Part shown: piece after piece, positions 6,922 to 17,235 of the stretch
Layout: each line of letters begins with the position of its first letter
Numbering within the stretch: position 1 is the first letter of the stretch
From: Acidimicrobiales bacterium
GTDB taxonomy: Bacteria > Actinomycetota > Acidimicrobiia > Acidimicrobiales > MedAcidi-G1
Reading direction: 5' to 3'
DNA length: 57,497 nucleotides
Assembly: GCA_028823445.1 (NCBI GenBank)
Contig: JAPKBH010000010.1
Coordinates: forward strand, 1 to 57,497
Translations under genes and position numbers: made by a program
The notes under the pieces: model-generated
What the model saw: the letters and a program-made list of their open reading frames with translations, nothing else
What the model was told of the DNA's origin: nothing
The model's database searches: none

Positions 6922-7671
6922 CTAGACGCTGTCGGTTCGTTCGGTGACCAACACCAATAAACGAGGAATAGCCGCCGCCGATCCGTACTGGCCGACCCGC
7001 CGTAAAAAACCTTCCGGCGGGGCCGGTTCGTGCATGCGTTGCAACATCAACCCGGCTTCGGCCAAGGCATTGACGTAGCGGCTTAAGGGACGGTGCACAT
7101 AAGGCAAAAACACGTCTTTGTCTACTTCTTCCATCTCGATTGACTCCCCCAGGTAGGCGCCGATACGCCAATACTGCTCGGGAGGTTCCATAATTTGGTC
7201 ATCCACCCACCCGCTGTCTGGGGTCTGGATAAGCGGATGATTGAGGAAAAACAAAAAACGCCCCCCGGGACGCAGCACCCGGGCCACCTCAGTAATGGCT
7301 TCATCTACCGACAAAATGTGTTCAAAAACGAGGCAGGCCACCACGGCGTCAAAGCTTTGATCAGCAAAAGGCAGCCCATCGGCCAAGGAACGCAAATACG
7401 TTGGGCTTCCGCCTCGCCGCTGCGCCTCAGACATCTGAGCATTGCTGGGGTCAACCCCCACCACCTGCGAACCCTGGGTGGCCAACAAACGGCTAATTTG
7501 CCCCTCGCCGGCCCCTAAATCTAAGACCTCGTTATAGCCCTCCAGTAAGGCGCTGGCTAAAGGCAAGATTTGTTCTGTGTATTCTTCGTCGGCTCCCTCG
7601 GTGAAACCCTCTTGCCACCATTGGGCGTGTTTTTCCCAGGGGTCCAAACTATTTACCTCGTTCATGACCAC
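6922..7671 (-). CDS. Class I SAM-dependent methyltransferase
   Basis: The 249-residue protein has the SAM-binding motif VLDLGAGEGQ (about residues 48-57), the acidic VVGVDPS at the end of strand 2, and a Methyltransf_11-type LRPGGRFLFF near residue 140. Substrate cannot be told. The start is either GTG at 7671 or the in-frame ATG at 7665; no clear ribosome site distinguishes them. It ends nine bases before rapZ, so they may be cotranscribed. With the divergent EamA gene, it separates rapZ from uvrC, which are usually neighbours in Actinobacteria. Confidence 0.8.
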   Translation of the reverse strand: MVMNEVNSLDPWEKHAQWWQEGFTEGADEEYTEQILPLASALLEGYNEVLDLGAGEGQISRLLATQGSQVVGVDPSNAQMSEAQRRGGSPTYLRSLADGLPFADQSFDAVVACLVFEHILSVDEAITEVARVLRPGGRFLFFLNHPLIQTPDSGWVDDQIMEPPEQYWRIGAYLGESIEMEEVDKDVFLPYVHRPLSRYVNALAEAGLMLQRMHEPAPPEGFLRRVGQYGSAAAIPRLLVLVTERTDSV

Positions 7672-7713
7672 AGGTTGCCACGTAGGGCAGTCAATTCCTT
7701 AGGATGACCCGCC

Positions 7714-8553
7714 ATGGCAGCTTTTCTTGCGTTAATTAGTGCGGGTCTTTTTGGGGCCGGTGACTTTATGGGCGGAGCAGCCGCACGAAAAACTGGGGTT
7801 TTCAGCGTGGTCGCTACCTCTCACCTCGTGGGCTTCGTCTTAATTTTGGGTTTAGTACCTTTTATGGCCGACCAGTTTCTTTGGGTTGACTTAGGGCTTG
7901 GTGCCATAAGCGGGCTCTTTGGTCTAGTGGGGATATTTTTGATTTACCACAGTTTGAGCAGAGGCCCCATGACCGTGGTGGCTCCTATTACTTCGATAGC
8001 GGCAGCCATCATCCCAGTTTTTTGGGGGCTGGGCTTTGGCGAACATCTTTCGCCGCTTCACTTGCTGGGCATCGGCCTGGGGCTGGTGAGCATTCTTTTA
8101 GTCTCTCGCCATACTCCAGAAAAAGAAAACCCGACCCCTTTGCCTCCGTGGCTTATTACCGAATCGCTGCTGGCTGGCCTAAGTTTCTCCGGGTTCTTTA
8201 TCGTCATTGATGCCACTTCCGCCAGCACTGAGCCTTGGCCGTTGGTGGGCGCTCGGTTGGTTACCGTGACCTTTTTGGTGTTGGCGGCCTTCGGGCCCAA
8301 ACGCTCGTTTTGGCCGGAGCGAGAGGTTACTGGTTTAGTCATTGGTGCCGGAGTAGCCGATGTGGTGGCCAATGTGGCTTTTTTGATGGCCACCAACCGA
8401 GGGCTCTTAAGTTTGGTCGCCGTGTTGAGTTCGCTTTACCCTGCGGCCACCGTCTTACTGGCCCGGTTGGTACTCAAAGAACACCTTCAGCGGGTACAAA
8501 TGCTGGGCTTGGCCGGGGCAGTGGCGGCCAGCACCCTTATTGCTTTGGGGTAG
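7714..8553 (+). CDS. EamA/DMT superfamily transporter
   Basis: This is a 279-residue polytopic membrane protein with about ten hydrophobic helices in two tandem EamA repeats (about 1-130 and 150-279), as in drug/metabolite transporters and nucleotide-sugar or amino-acid exporters. Typical features are the GP-rich segment GPMTVVAPITSIAAAIIPV near residue 85 and its counterpart AVLSSLYPAATVLLARLVLKE near residue 242. The substrate is unknown. It diverges from the methyltransferase and converges on uvrC with a 17-base overlap of the 3' ends. Confidence 0.82.
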   Translation: MAAFLALISAGLFGAGDFMGGAAARKTGVFSVVATSHLVGFVLILGLVPFMADQFLWVDLGLGAISGLFGLVGIFLIYHSLSRGPMTVVAPITSIAAAIIPVFWGLGFGEHLSPLHLLGIGLGLVSILLVSRHTPEKENPTPLPPWLITESLLAGLSFSGFFIVIDATSASTEPWPLVGARLVTVTFLVLAAFGPKRSFWPEREVTGLVIGAGVADVVANVAFLMATNRGLLSLVAVLSSLYPAATVLLARLVLKEHLQRVQMLGLAGAVAASTLIALG

Positions 8554-10420
8554 CGGGTTGCTCTTCGGGGTGCGTTTTGGCGTAAACCGCTTGCCCAACT
8601 GCATCGGGTAGCCAAGGCAAGGCCAGCAAGTCCTCCAACGAAGCGCTTTGAATTGACCGCACCCCGCCCAGTTCTTTAACCAGTTTTTTGCGACGCCCGG
8701 GGCCTAAGCCCACTATGTCGTCGAGTACCGAACCGGTCATGCGTTTGGCGCGTAGTTGCCGGTGGTAGGTAACGGCAAAACGATGCGATTCGTCGCGTAT
8801 GCGCTGCAGTAAAAAAAGCGCCTCGGAGGTTCTTGATAACAAAATTGGTGCCTTGCTTCCGGGGCGGTATACCTCTTCGAACTGCTTGGCCAGCGAAGCC
8901 ACCGGTATTCGGTCGGCCAAACCAAGGTTTTCAACTACCCGTTGGGCTACCGACAACTGGCCTTTACCACCATCCACTAGCAACAGTTGCGGCGGGTACG
9001 AGAAGCGTCCGGAGCGTTCAGCGACGGGGAGTTTCTCTTCTTCTAGGAAGGCCGTCAAACGGCGGGTTAATACTTCTTCCATAGCGGCGTAGTCATCGTT
9101 GCCTTCCACATGACGGATTTTAAAACGTCGGTACTCGTTTTTATTGGGCAGGCCGTCTTCCATGACCACCATGGACCCCACATAGTCGGTGCCTTGCAGA
9201 TGGCTCATGTCGTAGCACTCGATGCGCAACGGGGCAGCCGGCAAGTTGAGTGCTACTTGGAGTTCGTTTAAGGCTCGGGCCCGGCTGTTGTGGTCAGCGG
9301 CCCGTTTCATCCGGTGCCGGATGAATTCTTCTTCGGCATTGATGGTCACTGTTTTGAGTAGGTCTCGCTTACCACCGCGCTGGGGCACCCGAAAACCCAC
9401 CGGCCCTTGCCGTTCGTTGCTGAGCCATTTTTCTAAAAGTTTTTGGTCGTCAGGCATTTCGGTGACGTATACCCAGCGGGGCACCCCTTGGGGCGGCTCA
9501 TTTCGATAATGGCCAGCCACGATCTGTGCCAAAAGCTCTGGCTCTCTGAGGTCGGATACTCGGTCCACGATAGAACCTTTGCGCCCTACCACTCGGCCGT
9601 GACGAACGGTAAATACCTGCACCGCTACTTCGAGTTGGTCGCCCGCTACGGAAATCAAGTCAAACGATTCGTTGCCGGTGCCCACCATTTGTTGTTTTTC
9701 CGAAGCACGGCGCACACTAATCAGATGGTCTCTATGCCGGGCCGCCGCTTCGTATTCCTGGCTTTGGGAAGCTGCATCCATCTGCCCTTGCAGGCGCACT
9801 TCTACTTCTTTGGTGTCGCCGCCGATGACCCGCATCAAGTCGCTAACCATGCCTTGGTAATCCTCGCTGCTGACCTCCCCGACACAAGGCCCAGAGCATT
9901 TTTCAATATGAAACAACAAACACGGCCGCCCCGCTCGTTGATGCTCACGCAGTTTGGTATCGGGGCAGGTGCGCACTGGGAAAGTTTTTAACAAAAGATC
10001 CAAGGTGTCTCGGATGGCTCCCGCTTGGCCGTAAGGGCCAAAATATCGGGACCCTTTACGGCGCCGCTCCCGCACCACCAAAGCTCGTGGCCACTCTTGG
10101 TCCACGGTGATGGCCAGGTACGGATAGCTTTTGTCGTCTTTGAGGTCAATGTTGAAGCGCGGGTCGTGGGTTTTGATCAGGCTGAACTCCAGCATGAGCG
10201 CTTCGAGTTCGTTAGCTACTTGAATCCACTCCACGGTGGCCGCTTCATCTAGCATTTGGGCAGTGCGAGCTGCCAGGCGATCCCGCCGCCCGAAGTAACT
10301 ATTCAAACGGCTACGCAGGCTCTTGGCTTTGCCGACGTAAAGAACCCGCCCATACGGGTCTAAGAATTGGTACGAACCCGGCGCATCGGGGATAGTGCCA
10401 GTGGGGGGACGCTTAACCAT
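8537..10420 (-). CDS. uvrC: Excinuclease ABC subunit C
   Basis: UvrC makes the dual incisions of nucleotide excision repair with UvrA and UvrB. Domains in order: GIY-YIG nuclease (PGSYQFLDPYGRVLYVGKAK, N-terminal), UVR motif that binds UvrB (about residues 200-235), the RNase H-like 5' nuclease (IECYDMSHLQG, near 395), and a C-terminal double HhH (IVGLGPGRRKKLVKELGG). I chose ATG at 10420, giving 627 residues beginning just before the GIY-YIG domain, as is usual. An in-frame ATG at 10492 would add 24 unremarkable residues. Ribosome sites are weak for both. Confidence 0.95.
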   Translation of the reverse strand: MVKRPPTGTIPDAPGSYQFLDPYGRVLYVGKAKSLRSRLNSYFGRRDRLAARTAQMLDEAATVEWIQVANELEALMLEFSLIKTHDPRFNIDLKDDKSYPYLAITVDQEWPRALVVRERRRKGSRYFGPYGQAGAIRDTLDLLLKTFPVRTCPDTKLREHQRAGRPCLLFHIEKCSGPCVGEVSSEDYQGMVSDLMRVIGGDTKEVEVRLQGQMDAASQSQEYEAAARHRDHLISVRRASEKQQMVGTGNESFDLISVAGDQLEVAVQVFTVRHGRVVGRKGSIVDRVSDLREPELLAQIVAGHYRNEPPQGVPRWVYVTEMPDDQKLLEKWLSNERQGPVGFRVPQRGGKRDLLKTVTINAEEEFIRHRMKRAADHNSRARALNELQVALNLPAAPLRIECYDMSHLQGTDYVGSMVVMEDGLPNKNEYRRFKIRHVEGNDDYAAMEEVLTRRLTAFLEEEKLPVAERSGRFSYPPQLLLVDGGKGQLSVAQRVVENLGLADRIPVASLAKQFEEVYRPGSKAPILLSRTSEALFLLQRIRDESHRFAVTYHRQLRAKRMTGSVLDDIVGLGPGRRKKLVKELGGVRSIQSASLEDLLALPWLPDAVGQAVYAKTHPEEQPATPKQ

Positions 10421-10612
10421 GCCTGCAGCGTAGATGCCGAAACTGCTTCTTGTCTCTCTTTGCTGCCCCATCATGGCTATCGAGGCGTACACTTCTGGGT
10501 GTCGGCTTGGTTTCCGGCAACATATCTGTTCCTAAGGCCGCCATACCCGTGGCGAGGCGTCCAAGCTGCCCCCACCGGCCACTAATTGGGAACTCCTACA
10601 AATGAGGTACCC

Positions 10613-11704
10613 ATGCTTCAACTACAGCCTCCGCTTCCCGAGCGGTTCATTACCGACACCCCACTCAACGCGGCACGCATCCAAGCGGCTAAAGAAACCC
10701 TGGGCGACCGGGTATTTATTTTAGGCCACCATTATCAACGTGATGAGGTCATGTGTTGGGCCGATGCTTCGGGCGATTCTTTTCGCCTGTCGCAGCTTGC
10801 TCAGGAACACCCGGAAGCCGATTACATCGTTTTTTGTGGCGTGCATTTTATGGCTGAATCTGCCGACATTTTGACTAAAGACCATCAACAGGTTGTTTTG
10901 CCCGACCTGCGGGCCGGTTGCACCATGGCCGACATGGCCGACATCGATGAGGTGGAAGAAGCTTGGGAGGCCATTGCTCAGGTAACCGACATTGACCGAG
11001 TGGTGCCCATTACCTACATGAACTCCACCGCGGCCATCAAATCTTTTGTGGGCCAACAAGGTGGAGCCGTTTGCACGTCAAGCAATGCCCGAGCGGTCCT
11101 GGAGTGGGCTTTTCAACGAGGCGATCAGGTATTGTTTTTCCCCGACCAGCATTTGGGACGCAACACCGGGGTAGCCATGGGTTATTCCGTGGACGACATG
11201 GCGTTATGGGACCCTCGCCAAGAACGTGGAGGGCTTTCGGAAGCAGCGGTCAAGGACAGCACTTTTCTTTTGTGGAAAGGGTTCTGCTCAGTGCACCTGC
11301 GTTTTACTCCCCAAAATCTCCGAAATTTTCGGGCCGAACACCCCGAAGCCACCATCATCGTGCACCCCGAATGCGAACACGAAACCGTCCTTTTGGCCGA
11401 TGCCGTGGGCTCTACCGATGCCATTATTCGCTACGTGGAGGCCCAGCCGACCGGTGCGGTCATTGGTATCGGCACCGAGGTGCATTTGGTGAGCCGCTTG
11501 GCTAGCCAACACCCTGATAAAACCATTGTCTGCCTTGACCCAGACCTTTGCCCGTGCGCCACCATGAACCGCATCGATGCCAGCCACTTGGCCTGGGTGC
11601 TGGAAGGTCTGGTAGAGGGCCGGGTAGAAAACCAAATCTCAGTAGATGCCGATACTCAAGTCTGGGCCAAAGTAGCTCTCAACCGCATGCTGGAAATCGT
11701 CTGA
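10613..11704 (+). CDS. nadA: Quinolinate synthase A
   Basis: NadA condenses iminoaspartate with dihydroxyacetone phosphate to quinolinate for de novo NAD synthesis, using a [4Fe-4S] cluster. The three cluster cysteines are recognisable in FCGVHFMAE, in VCTSSNA, and in LCPCATMN near the C-terminus. The substrate-binding HPEC and GIGTEVHLV motifs lie between. ATG at 10613 is preceded by GAGG at 10604-10607, giving 363 residues; a TTG nine codons earlier is less likely. No nadB or nadC is present nearby. It diverges from uvrC. Confidence 0.95.
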   Translation: MLQLQPPLPERFITDTPLNAARIQAAKETLGDRVFILGHHYQRDEVMCWADASGDSFRLSQLAQEHPEADYIVFCGVHFMAESADILTKDHQQVVLPDLRAGCTMADMADIDEVEEAWEAIAQVTDIDRVVPITYMNSTAAIKSFVGQQGGAVCTSSNARAVLEWAFQRGDQVLFFPDQHLGRNTGVAMGYSVDDMALWDPRQERGGLSEAAVKDSTFLLWKGFCSVHLRFTPQNLRNFRAEHPEATIIVHPECEHETVLLADAVGSTDAIIRYVEAQPTGAVIGIGTEVHLVSRLASQHPDKTIVCLDPDLCPCATMNRIDASHLAWVLEGLVEGRVENQISVDADTQVWAKVALNRMLEIV

Positions 11705-11710
11705 CCTCTT

Positions 11711-11743
11711 CGCGACATGTGGGGTCAGACCCGACATGTCGCG
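11711..11743. repeat. REP-like imperfect palindrome between nadA and uvrA
   Basis: CGCGACATGT (11711-11720) and ACATGTCGCG (11734-11743) are perfect inverted arms of ten bases. The centre contains a further inverted pair, GGGT-CAG-ACCC, separated from the arms by a G-G mismatch, so the 33 bases can form one long hairpin on either strand. It starts six bases after the nadA stop and ends one base before the uvrA stop, between convergent genes. It could be a bidirectional terminator, although no T tract follows, or a copy of a dispersed palindromic (REP-like) element. Confidence 0.55.
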
Positions 11744-11744
11744 G

Positions 11745-14576
11745 TTAAAGGATTTCTTTGAGGAACTGGCCGGTGTAGCTCTTTTTTGCTTTGGCGATTT
11801 CTTCGGGTGTGCCGGTGGCCACGATTGTTCCGCCGCCCACACCCCCCTCCGGGCCCAAGTCGATTACCCAGTCGGCGGTTTTTACCACGTCAAGATTGTG
11901 TTCGATAACAATCACCGTGTTGCCTTGTTCGACCAAACGGTTTAACACACCCAGCAACTTACGTACGTCCTCAAAATGCAAACCGGTGGTGGGTTCATCC
12001 AAGATGTACACCGTGTGGCCCGTAGAGCGCTTCGCCAACTCGCTGGCCAACTTGACCCGCTGCGCTTCGCCACCCGACAAAGTCGGGGCCGGCTGCCCAA
12101 GGCGTATATAACCCAGGCCCACATCGACCAAGGTTTGCATGTGGCGCACAATGGGTGGCTGGCGGTCAAAAAACCCTAAAGCTTCTTCACAAGACATGGC
12201 CAAAATGTCGGCCACGGTACGGCCCTTGAACTCGATGTCTAACGTGTCACGGTTATATCGCTTGCCTTTACACACCTCGCAGGGCACATAAACATCGGGC
12301 AAAAAATGCATCTCAATTTTGAGCGTGCCGTCGCCCGAACAAGCCTCGCAGCGCCCGCCCTTGACATTAAAGCTAAAACGCCCCGGCTGGTAGCCCCGCA
12401 CCCGAGACTCCTCAGTTTTGGCAAACAACTTACGTACATGATCAAACACCCCGGTATAGGTGGCCGCGTTAGAGCGCGGCGTACGTCCGATAGGTGCTTG
12501 ATCAATGTTGATTACCTTGTCCACCTCTTCGGTACCCAACAAGGCCTTGTGGAGGCCCGGCGGCACCTTTGACTTATACACCGATTGCATCAACGACTTA
12601 TGTAAAATCTCGTTAACCAAGGTGGATTTGCCCGACCCAGAAACGCCGGTTACCGCCACCAAAGCCCCCAACGGGAAAGCCACATCAATGTTTTGCAAAT
12701 TGTTTTCACGCGCTCCCTGGACGGTCAAGAACTCCCCGTTACCAGGCCGACGTTGTTCCGGGATAGCGATAGATTTGCGGCCCGACAGGTACTGGCCGGT
12801 GACTGAGTTTTTAGAGCGCAGTAGCCCCTTTACCGTTCCTTCGAAAACCACCGCCCCGCCGTGCTCACCGGCACCCGGGCCGATATCCACTATGTGGTCG
12901 GCTTGTAAAATGGTTTCCTCGTCGTGTTCCACCACGATTACCGTGTTGCCCAGATTTCGTAAACGCACCAGGGTTTCGATCAGGCGCTGGTTATCTCGCT
13001 GGTGCAAACCAATGGAGGGTTCGTCGAGCACGTACAGCACACCCACCAATCCCGACCCGATTTGTGAAGCCAAACGAATGCGTTGGGCCTCTCCCCCGGC
13101 CAGGGTGGCTGCCGAACGAGAAAGCGAAAGGTAGTCCAAGCCCACGTCGAGCAAGAAACCCAAACGAGCATTGACTTCTTTTAACACCGGTTCGGCCACG
13201 ATGAGGTCACGGTCGCTTAGCTTCAAGCCTTCTAGTGCTTCGGTGGCTTCCCCAATAGGTAACGCACAGATGTCATGTAAGTTTTTGCCCCCGATGGTTA
13301 CAGCCAGCGACAAGGGATTCAAACGCGCTCCTTGGCACTTGGGGCACGGCACTTGGCGCATGTACCCTTCAATCTGATCTCGTTGGGCGTCACTTTCCGA
13401 CTCTCGATGGCGGCGTCGTAGTTGAGGCATTACCCCTTCGAAGTGGGCGGAATACACCCGGGTGCGACCAAAACGATTTTTGTAACGCACCTGAATACGT
13501 TCTTTTAGCCCACCATCCAACAACATTTTCTGCGTTTTAGCCGGCAGCTTTTGCCAAGGAGTGGCCATGTCGATCCCTTGGTCTTCCGCCACCGATTCAA
13601 TCAATCGAGAGAAATAACGGTTGCGGCCACCCGACCACGGGGCAATAGCACCCTCGCCCAAACTCAACTCAGGGTTGGGCACCACCAACTGCGAGTCAAC
13701 TTCAAAAACCGACCCCAAACCATCACAATGCGAACAAGCCCCGTACGGGCTATTGAACGAGAAGTTTCTGGGTGCCAACTCTTCGAAAGATTTTCCGTCG
13801 CTGGGCCGCGAAAGGTGCTGACTGAAAATGATGCGAGTCGGCTCTTCGTCGTCGCTCCGGGGCACGATCTGAATTTCTGCTACCCCCTCGGCCAAAGCCA
13901 AAGCGGTCTCCATTGATTCAGTCAACCTTTGACCGATGCCCTCGCGCAGAACCAGACGGTCCACCACCACCTCAATGGTGTGCATCTCGTAGCGTGCGAG
14001 ATCAACCTCGTCGCCCAGGTCATGGTCTTGGCCGTCCACAATGGCTCGGCTGAAACCTTGGCTGGCCAAATCTTCTAACAAAGTGTCGTAGGTGCCTTTA
14101 CGCCCCCGTACCACGGGCGCCAACACCTGAAAGCGGGTGCCTTCTTCCATTTCCAGTACTCGGTCCACAATTTGTTGCGGGGTTTGGCGCACCAAACGTT
14201 CCCCGGTTTCTGGGTCGTGGGGCACGCCGATACGAGCAAACAACAAGCGGAGATAGTCGTAGACCTCGGTGATGGTTCCTACCGTGGAACGTGGGTTACG
14301 TGACGCACTTTTCTGGTCAATGGAAATAGCGGGAGAAAGGCCTTCGATAAAGTCCACATCTGGTTTATCCATTTGCCCCAAAAACTGGCGAGCATAAGCC
14401 GACAAAGACTCCACATAACGGCGCTGCCCCTCAGCATAAATAGTGTCAAAGGCCAACGAAGATTTACCCGAACCCGAAATGCCGGTAAAAACGATCAGCT
14501 GATCCCGCGGCAAATCAATATCAACATTGCGTAAGTTATGTTCACGGGCCCCGCGGACTACCAAGCGTTCTGACAT
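11745..14576 (-). CDS. uvrA: Excinuclease ABC subunit A
   Basis: UvrA is the damage-recognition ATPase of nucleotide excision repair. The 943 residues show two ABC modules: Walker [15 protein letters not shown] near residue 32 and [13 protein letters not shown] near residue 640, with signature motifs [14 protein letters not shown] and [14 protein letters not shown]. Zinc-finger cysteines are present in CSHCDGLG and in the CEACSGDG / CEVCKG pair. Length matches the family. It begins ten bases after uvrB ends, in the operon rpsA-coaE-uvrB-uvrA. Confidence 0.97.
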   Translation of the reverse strand: MSERLVVRGAREHNLRNVDIDLPRDQLIVFTGISGSGKSSLAFDTIYAEGQRRYVESLSAYARQFLGQMDKPDVDFIEGLSPAISIDQKSASRNPRSTVGTITEVYDYLRLLFARIGVPHDPETGERLVRQTPQQIVDRVLEMEEGTRFQVLAPVVRGRKGTYDTLLEDLASQGFSRAIVDGQDHDLGDEVDLARYEMHTIEVVVDRLVLREGIGQRLTESMETALALAEGVAEIQIVPRSDDEEPTRIIFSQHLSRPSDGKSFEELAPRNFSFNSPYGACSHCDGLGSVFEVDSQLVVPNPELSLGEGAIAPWSGGRNRYFSRLIESVAEDQGIDMATPWQKLPAKTQKMLLDGGLKERIQVRYKNRFGRTRVYSAHFEGVMPQLRRRHRESESDAQRDQIEGYMRQVPCPKCQGARLNPLSLAVTIGGKNLHDICALPIGEATEALEGLKLSDRDLIVAEPVLKEVNARLGFLLDVGLDYLSLSRSAATLAGGEAQRIRLASQIGSGLVGVLYVLDEPSIGLHQRDNQRLIETLVRLRNLGNTVIVVEHDEETILQADHIVDIGPGAGEHGGAVVFEGTVKGLLRSKNSVTGQYLSGRKSIAIPEQRRPGNGEFLTVQGARENNLQNIDVAFPLGALVAVTGVSGSGKSTLVNEILHKSLMQSVYKSKVPPGLHKALLGTEEVDKVINIDQAPIGRTPRSNAATYTGVFDHVRKLFAKTEESRVRGYQPGRFSFNVKGGRCEACSGDGTLKIEMHFLPDVYVPCEVCKGKRYNRDTLDIEFKGRTVADILAMSCEEALGFFDRQPPIVRHMQTLVDVGLGYIRLGQPAPTLSGGEAQRVKLASELAKRSTGHTVYILDEPTTGLHFEDVRKLLGVLNRLVEQGNTVIVIEHNLDVVKTADWVIDLGPEGGVGGGTIVATGTPEEIAKAKKSYTGQFLKEIL

Positions 14577-14586
14577 TGCCGGGAGT

Positions 14587-16608
14587 CTAACGATGCTCGC
14601 TCAGGTCACGCAGTTCGCGTTGCATCTCGCGTATTTCGTCTCGCAACCGGGCCGCGTATTCAAAGCGAAGATCCCCGGCCGCTTCGTTCATTTCTTCTTC
14701 CAGAGTGTGCACCAAACGAGATAAATCTTCGTGGGGCATTTCGCTGAGCCCCTCCACCAGTTTTTTGGTGCGGCGCTTGCGCCCTTCCGGCATGGGGGCC
14801 TCTTTAGAGGGGCGCAGCATCTCTAAAATATCGGTCACCGCTTTACGAATGGTCTGCGGGTTAATTCCGTGTTCTTTGTTGTACTCCTGCTGAAGTTTTC
14901 GACGGCGCATGGTTTCCGAAATGGCTTTCTGCATGGAAGCAGTGACCTTGTCGGCGTACATCACCACCTGGCCGTCCACGTTGCGGGCCGCCCGGCCGAT
15001 GGTCTGCACCAGCGAGGTTTCGCTGCGCAAAAATCCTTCTTTGTCAGCATCCAAAATAGCGACCAGTGAAACCTCCGGCAGGTCTAGCCCTTCCCGGAGC
15101 AAGTTGATGCCCACCAGCACATCGAACTCCCCCAAACGCAGGTCGCGAAGAATCTCGATACGTTCCAAAGTGTCAACGTCGCTATGTAGGTAACGCACCC
15201 GCGCCCCGTTTTCTAGCAAGTAGTCGGTGAGGTCTTCCGCCATTTTTTTCGTCAAGGTGGTCACCAACACCCGTTGGTCTTTAACTACCCGGTCGGCTAT
15301 CAAGGCCTGCAGATCATCTATCTGCCCGGCCGTTGGTTTGACAATCACCTCGGGGTCTACCAAGCCCGTGGGGCGCACAATTTGTTCAACAATGTTGCTG
15401 CTATTTTCTAACTCCCAGGGGCCGGGAGTGGCGGAAAGGAACACCACTTGGCCTACTCGTTCCATGAACTCTTCAAAGCGCAAAGGACGGTTGTCGGCCG
15501 CCGACGGCAAGCGAAAACCGTGTTCGATCAGGGTTGCTTTGCGGCTGCGGTCGCCGTGATATTGGCCATTGAGTTGCGGCACCGCCACGTGCGATTCGTC
15601 GAGGACTACTAAAAAATCATCGGGGAAATAATCCAACAACGTGTAGGGCCGCTCCCCGGCGCGGCGTCCATCTATGGGGGCGCTGTAGTTTTCTACTCCG
15701 CTGCAGAATCCCACTTCGCCCAACATTTCAAGGTCGTGTTCGGTACGCATACGCAGACGCTGGGCTTCTAACAACTTGCCTTCTTTTTCAAAAAAGGCCA
15801 AACGTTCTTGCAACTCGACTTCGATGGATGCCATTGCCCGAGCCAAGACCACCGAATCAGCGGCGTAATGCGTGGCCGGGAACACCACCAGATCGGTGAG
15901 TTCCTGCAAATGTTCGCCGGTCAACGGGTCAACTTCAGTAATGCTTTCAATTTCGTCGCCGAAAAGCGAAATACGAAACGCAGACTGTTCGTACGAGGGG
16001 TGGATTTCCATGGTGTCGCCTTTGACCCGAAACTTGCCTCGGCCCAACACCATGTCGTTGCGTTCATACTGCATCTCAATAAGCCGCCGCAGTGCCGACC
16101 GTTGATTGATTTCTTCACCAACCGCTAAGACCAAAAGGTTGTCACGATAGAACTCGGGGTTCCCCAACCCATAGATGCACGACACCGAGGCCACCACGAT
16201 GGTGTCTCGCCGGGTCAGCAAGGACGCTGTAGTGGCGTGGCGGAGGCGTTCAATCTCATCGTTTACCGAGGAGTCCTTTTCGATAAAAGTGTCCGAGGTA
16301 GGCATGTAAGCCTCGGGTTGGTAGTAGTCGTAGTAGGAGACGAAGTACTCCACCCGGTTGTCGGGAAAGAACGAGCGCAATTCGTTTGCCAACTGGGCGG
16401 CCAACGCTTTGTTGGGGGCAATCACCAAAGTAGGCCGCTGAACTTTTTCTATGGCCCAAGCAATGGTGGCGCTTTTGCCGCTCCCGGTGATGCCCAGCAA
16501 AGTTTGAAAACGTTCACCGCCTTCGATTCCTTCGGCCAAAGCGGCAATGGCGGTTGGTTGGTCCCCGGCGGGTGAAAACGGTGCCTCCACCCGAAAAGGT
16601 GTGCTCAT
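14587..16608 (-). CDS. uvrB: Excinuclease ABC subunit B
   Basis: UvrB verifies damage and recruits UvrC. Visible are Walker [13 protein letters not shown] near residue 40, the DNA-gripping beta-hairpin region [12 protein letters not shown], helicase motif [11 protein letters not shown], and a C-terminal UVR motif ([13 protein letters not shown]) that pairs with UvrC. The start is ATG at 16606-16608, whose ATGA overlaps the coaE stop codon, giving 673 residues that begin properly just before the PAGDQPTAI motif. The upstream in-frame start at 16635 lies inside coaE and is rejected. Confidence 0.97.
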   Translation of the reverse strand: MSTPFRVEAPFSPAGDQPTAIAALAEGIEGGERFQTLLGITGSGKSATIAWAIEKVQRPTLVIAPNKALAAQLANELRSFFPDNRVEYFVSYYDYYQPEAYMPTSDTFIEKDSSVNDEIERLRHATTASLLTRRDTIVVASVSCIYGLGNPEFYRDNLLVLAVGEEINQRSALRRLIEMQYERNDMVLGRGKFRVKGDTMEIHPSYEQSAFRISLFGDEIESITEVDPLTGEHLQELTDLVVFPATHYAADSVVLARAMASIEVELQERLAFFEKEGKLLEAQRLRMRTEHDLEMLGEVGFCSGVENYSAPIDGRRAGERPYTLLDYFPDDFLVVLDESHVAVPQLNGQYHGDRSRKATLIEHGFRLPSAADNRPLRFEEFMERVGQVVFLSATPGPWELENSSNIVEQIVRPTGLVDPEVIVKPTAGQIDDLQALIADRVVKDQRVLVTTLTKKMAEDLTDYLLENGARVRYLHSDVDTLERIEILRDLRLGEFDVLVGINLLREGLDLPEVSLVAILDADKEGFLRSETSLVQTIGRAARNVDGQVVMYADKVTASMQKAISETMRRRKLQQEYNKEHGINPQTIRKAVTDILEMLRPSKEAPMPEGRKRRTKKLVEGLSEMPHEDLSRLVHTLEEEMNEAAGDLRFEYAARLRDEIREMQRELRDLSEHR

Positions 16609-17228
16609 GAGTCCAGGCTCAGGATCCACTCCCAAGCAGCATCTACTTGCTGCGCCAAAGAAGATTGGTCGCCGCTGTTATCGATGATGAAACCTGCTTT
16701 TTCTTTGCGTTCTTCGCGTGAGGCTTGGCTGGCCACTCGATTTCGGGCGTCTTCTTCGCTAAAGCCCCGGTGTTTCATCAATCGTTCAACAGCGATCTCC
16801 GGGTCCACGTCTACCACCAGTACGTGGGCGAGGTCGTCGTGGCCGGATTCCACCAGAAGAGGGATGTCCAAAATGATGGGGTCCTTACCCGACGCATATT
16901 CGGCGCGCTGGGCTGCCATTTCTTTGCGCACCGCAGGGTGCACCAAGTCGTTGAGGGCCGTCAATTCTTCTTGGTCGTTGAAGACAATCTCGGCCAATGC
17001 AGGGCGATTTATAGCCCCGTGTTGGTCCAAGATTTTTGTGCCCCAACGGTCCACCATTGACTGGTAAACCGCTTGGCCTGGTGCTTGCAGTTGGCGAACA
17101 ATGGCGTCGGCATCTACCAAAACCGCTCCGCGCTCTATGAGCAAGAGGGCTACCGTAGATTTTCCCGAACCTATGCCGCCAGTCAGCCCAATCTCAAGCA
17201 CCGCCTGAGGTTGGGCTGGGGCAGTCAT
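16605..17228 (-). CDS. coaE: Dephospho-CoA kinase
   Basis: CoaE phosphorylates dephospho-CoA in the last step of coenzyme A synthesis. The P-loop [14 protein letters not shown] begins near residue 14, followed by the conserved [10 protein letters not shown], the lid region (HPAVRKEM) and DIPLLVESG near residue 119. At 207 residues it matches single-domain CoaE; the C-terminal UPF0157 fusion seen in mycobacteria is absent. It starts seven bases after rpsA and overlaps uvrB by four bases, so translation is probably coupled. The rpsA-coaE-uvrB order is common in Actinobacteria. Confidence 0.95.
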   Translation of the reverse strand: MTAPAQPQAVLEIGLTGGIGSGKSTVALLLIERGAVLVDADAIVRQLQAPGQAVYQSMVDRWGTKILDQHGAINRPALAEIVFNDQEELTALNDLVHPAVRKEMAAQRAEYASGKDPIILDIPLLVESGHDDLAHVLVVDVDPEIAVERLMKHRGFSEEDARNRVASQASREERKEKAGFIIDNSGDQSSLAQQVDAAWEWILSLDS

Positions 17229-17235
17229 GCGTTGC

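Noticed and set aside
6922..7671. Pairing the two SAM methyltransferases (6922-7671 and 18949-19701) as duplicates
   Set aside because: They share only the general class I motifs; their N- and C-terminal parts differ.
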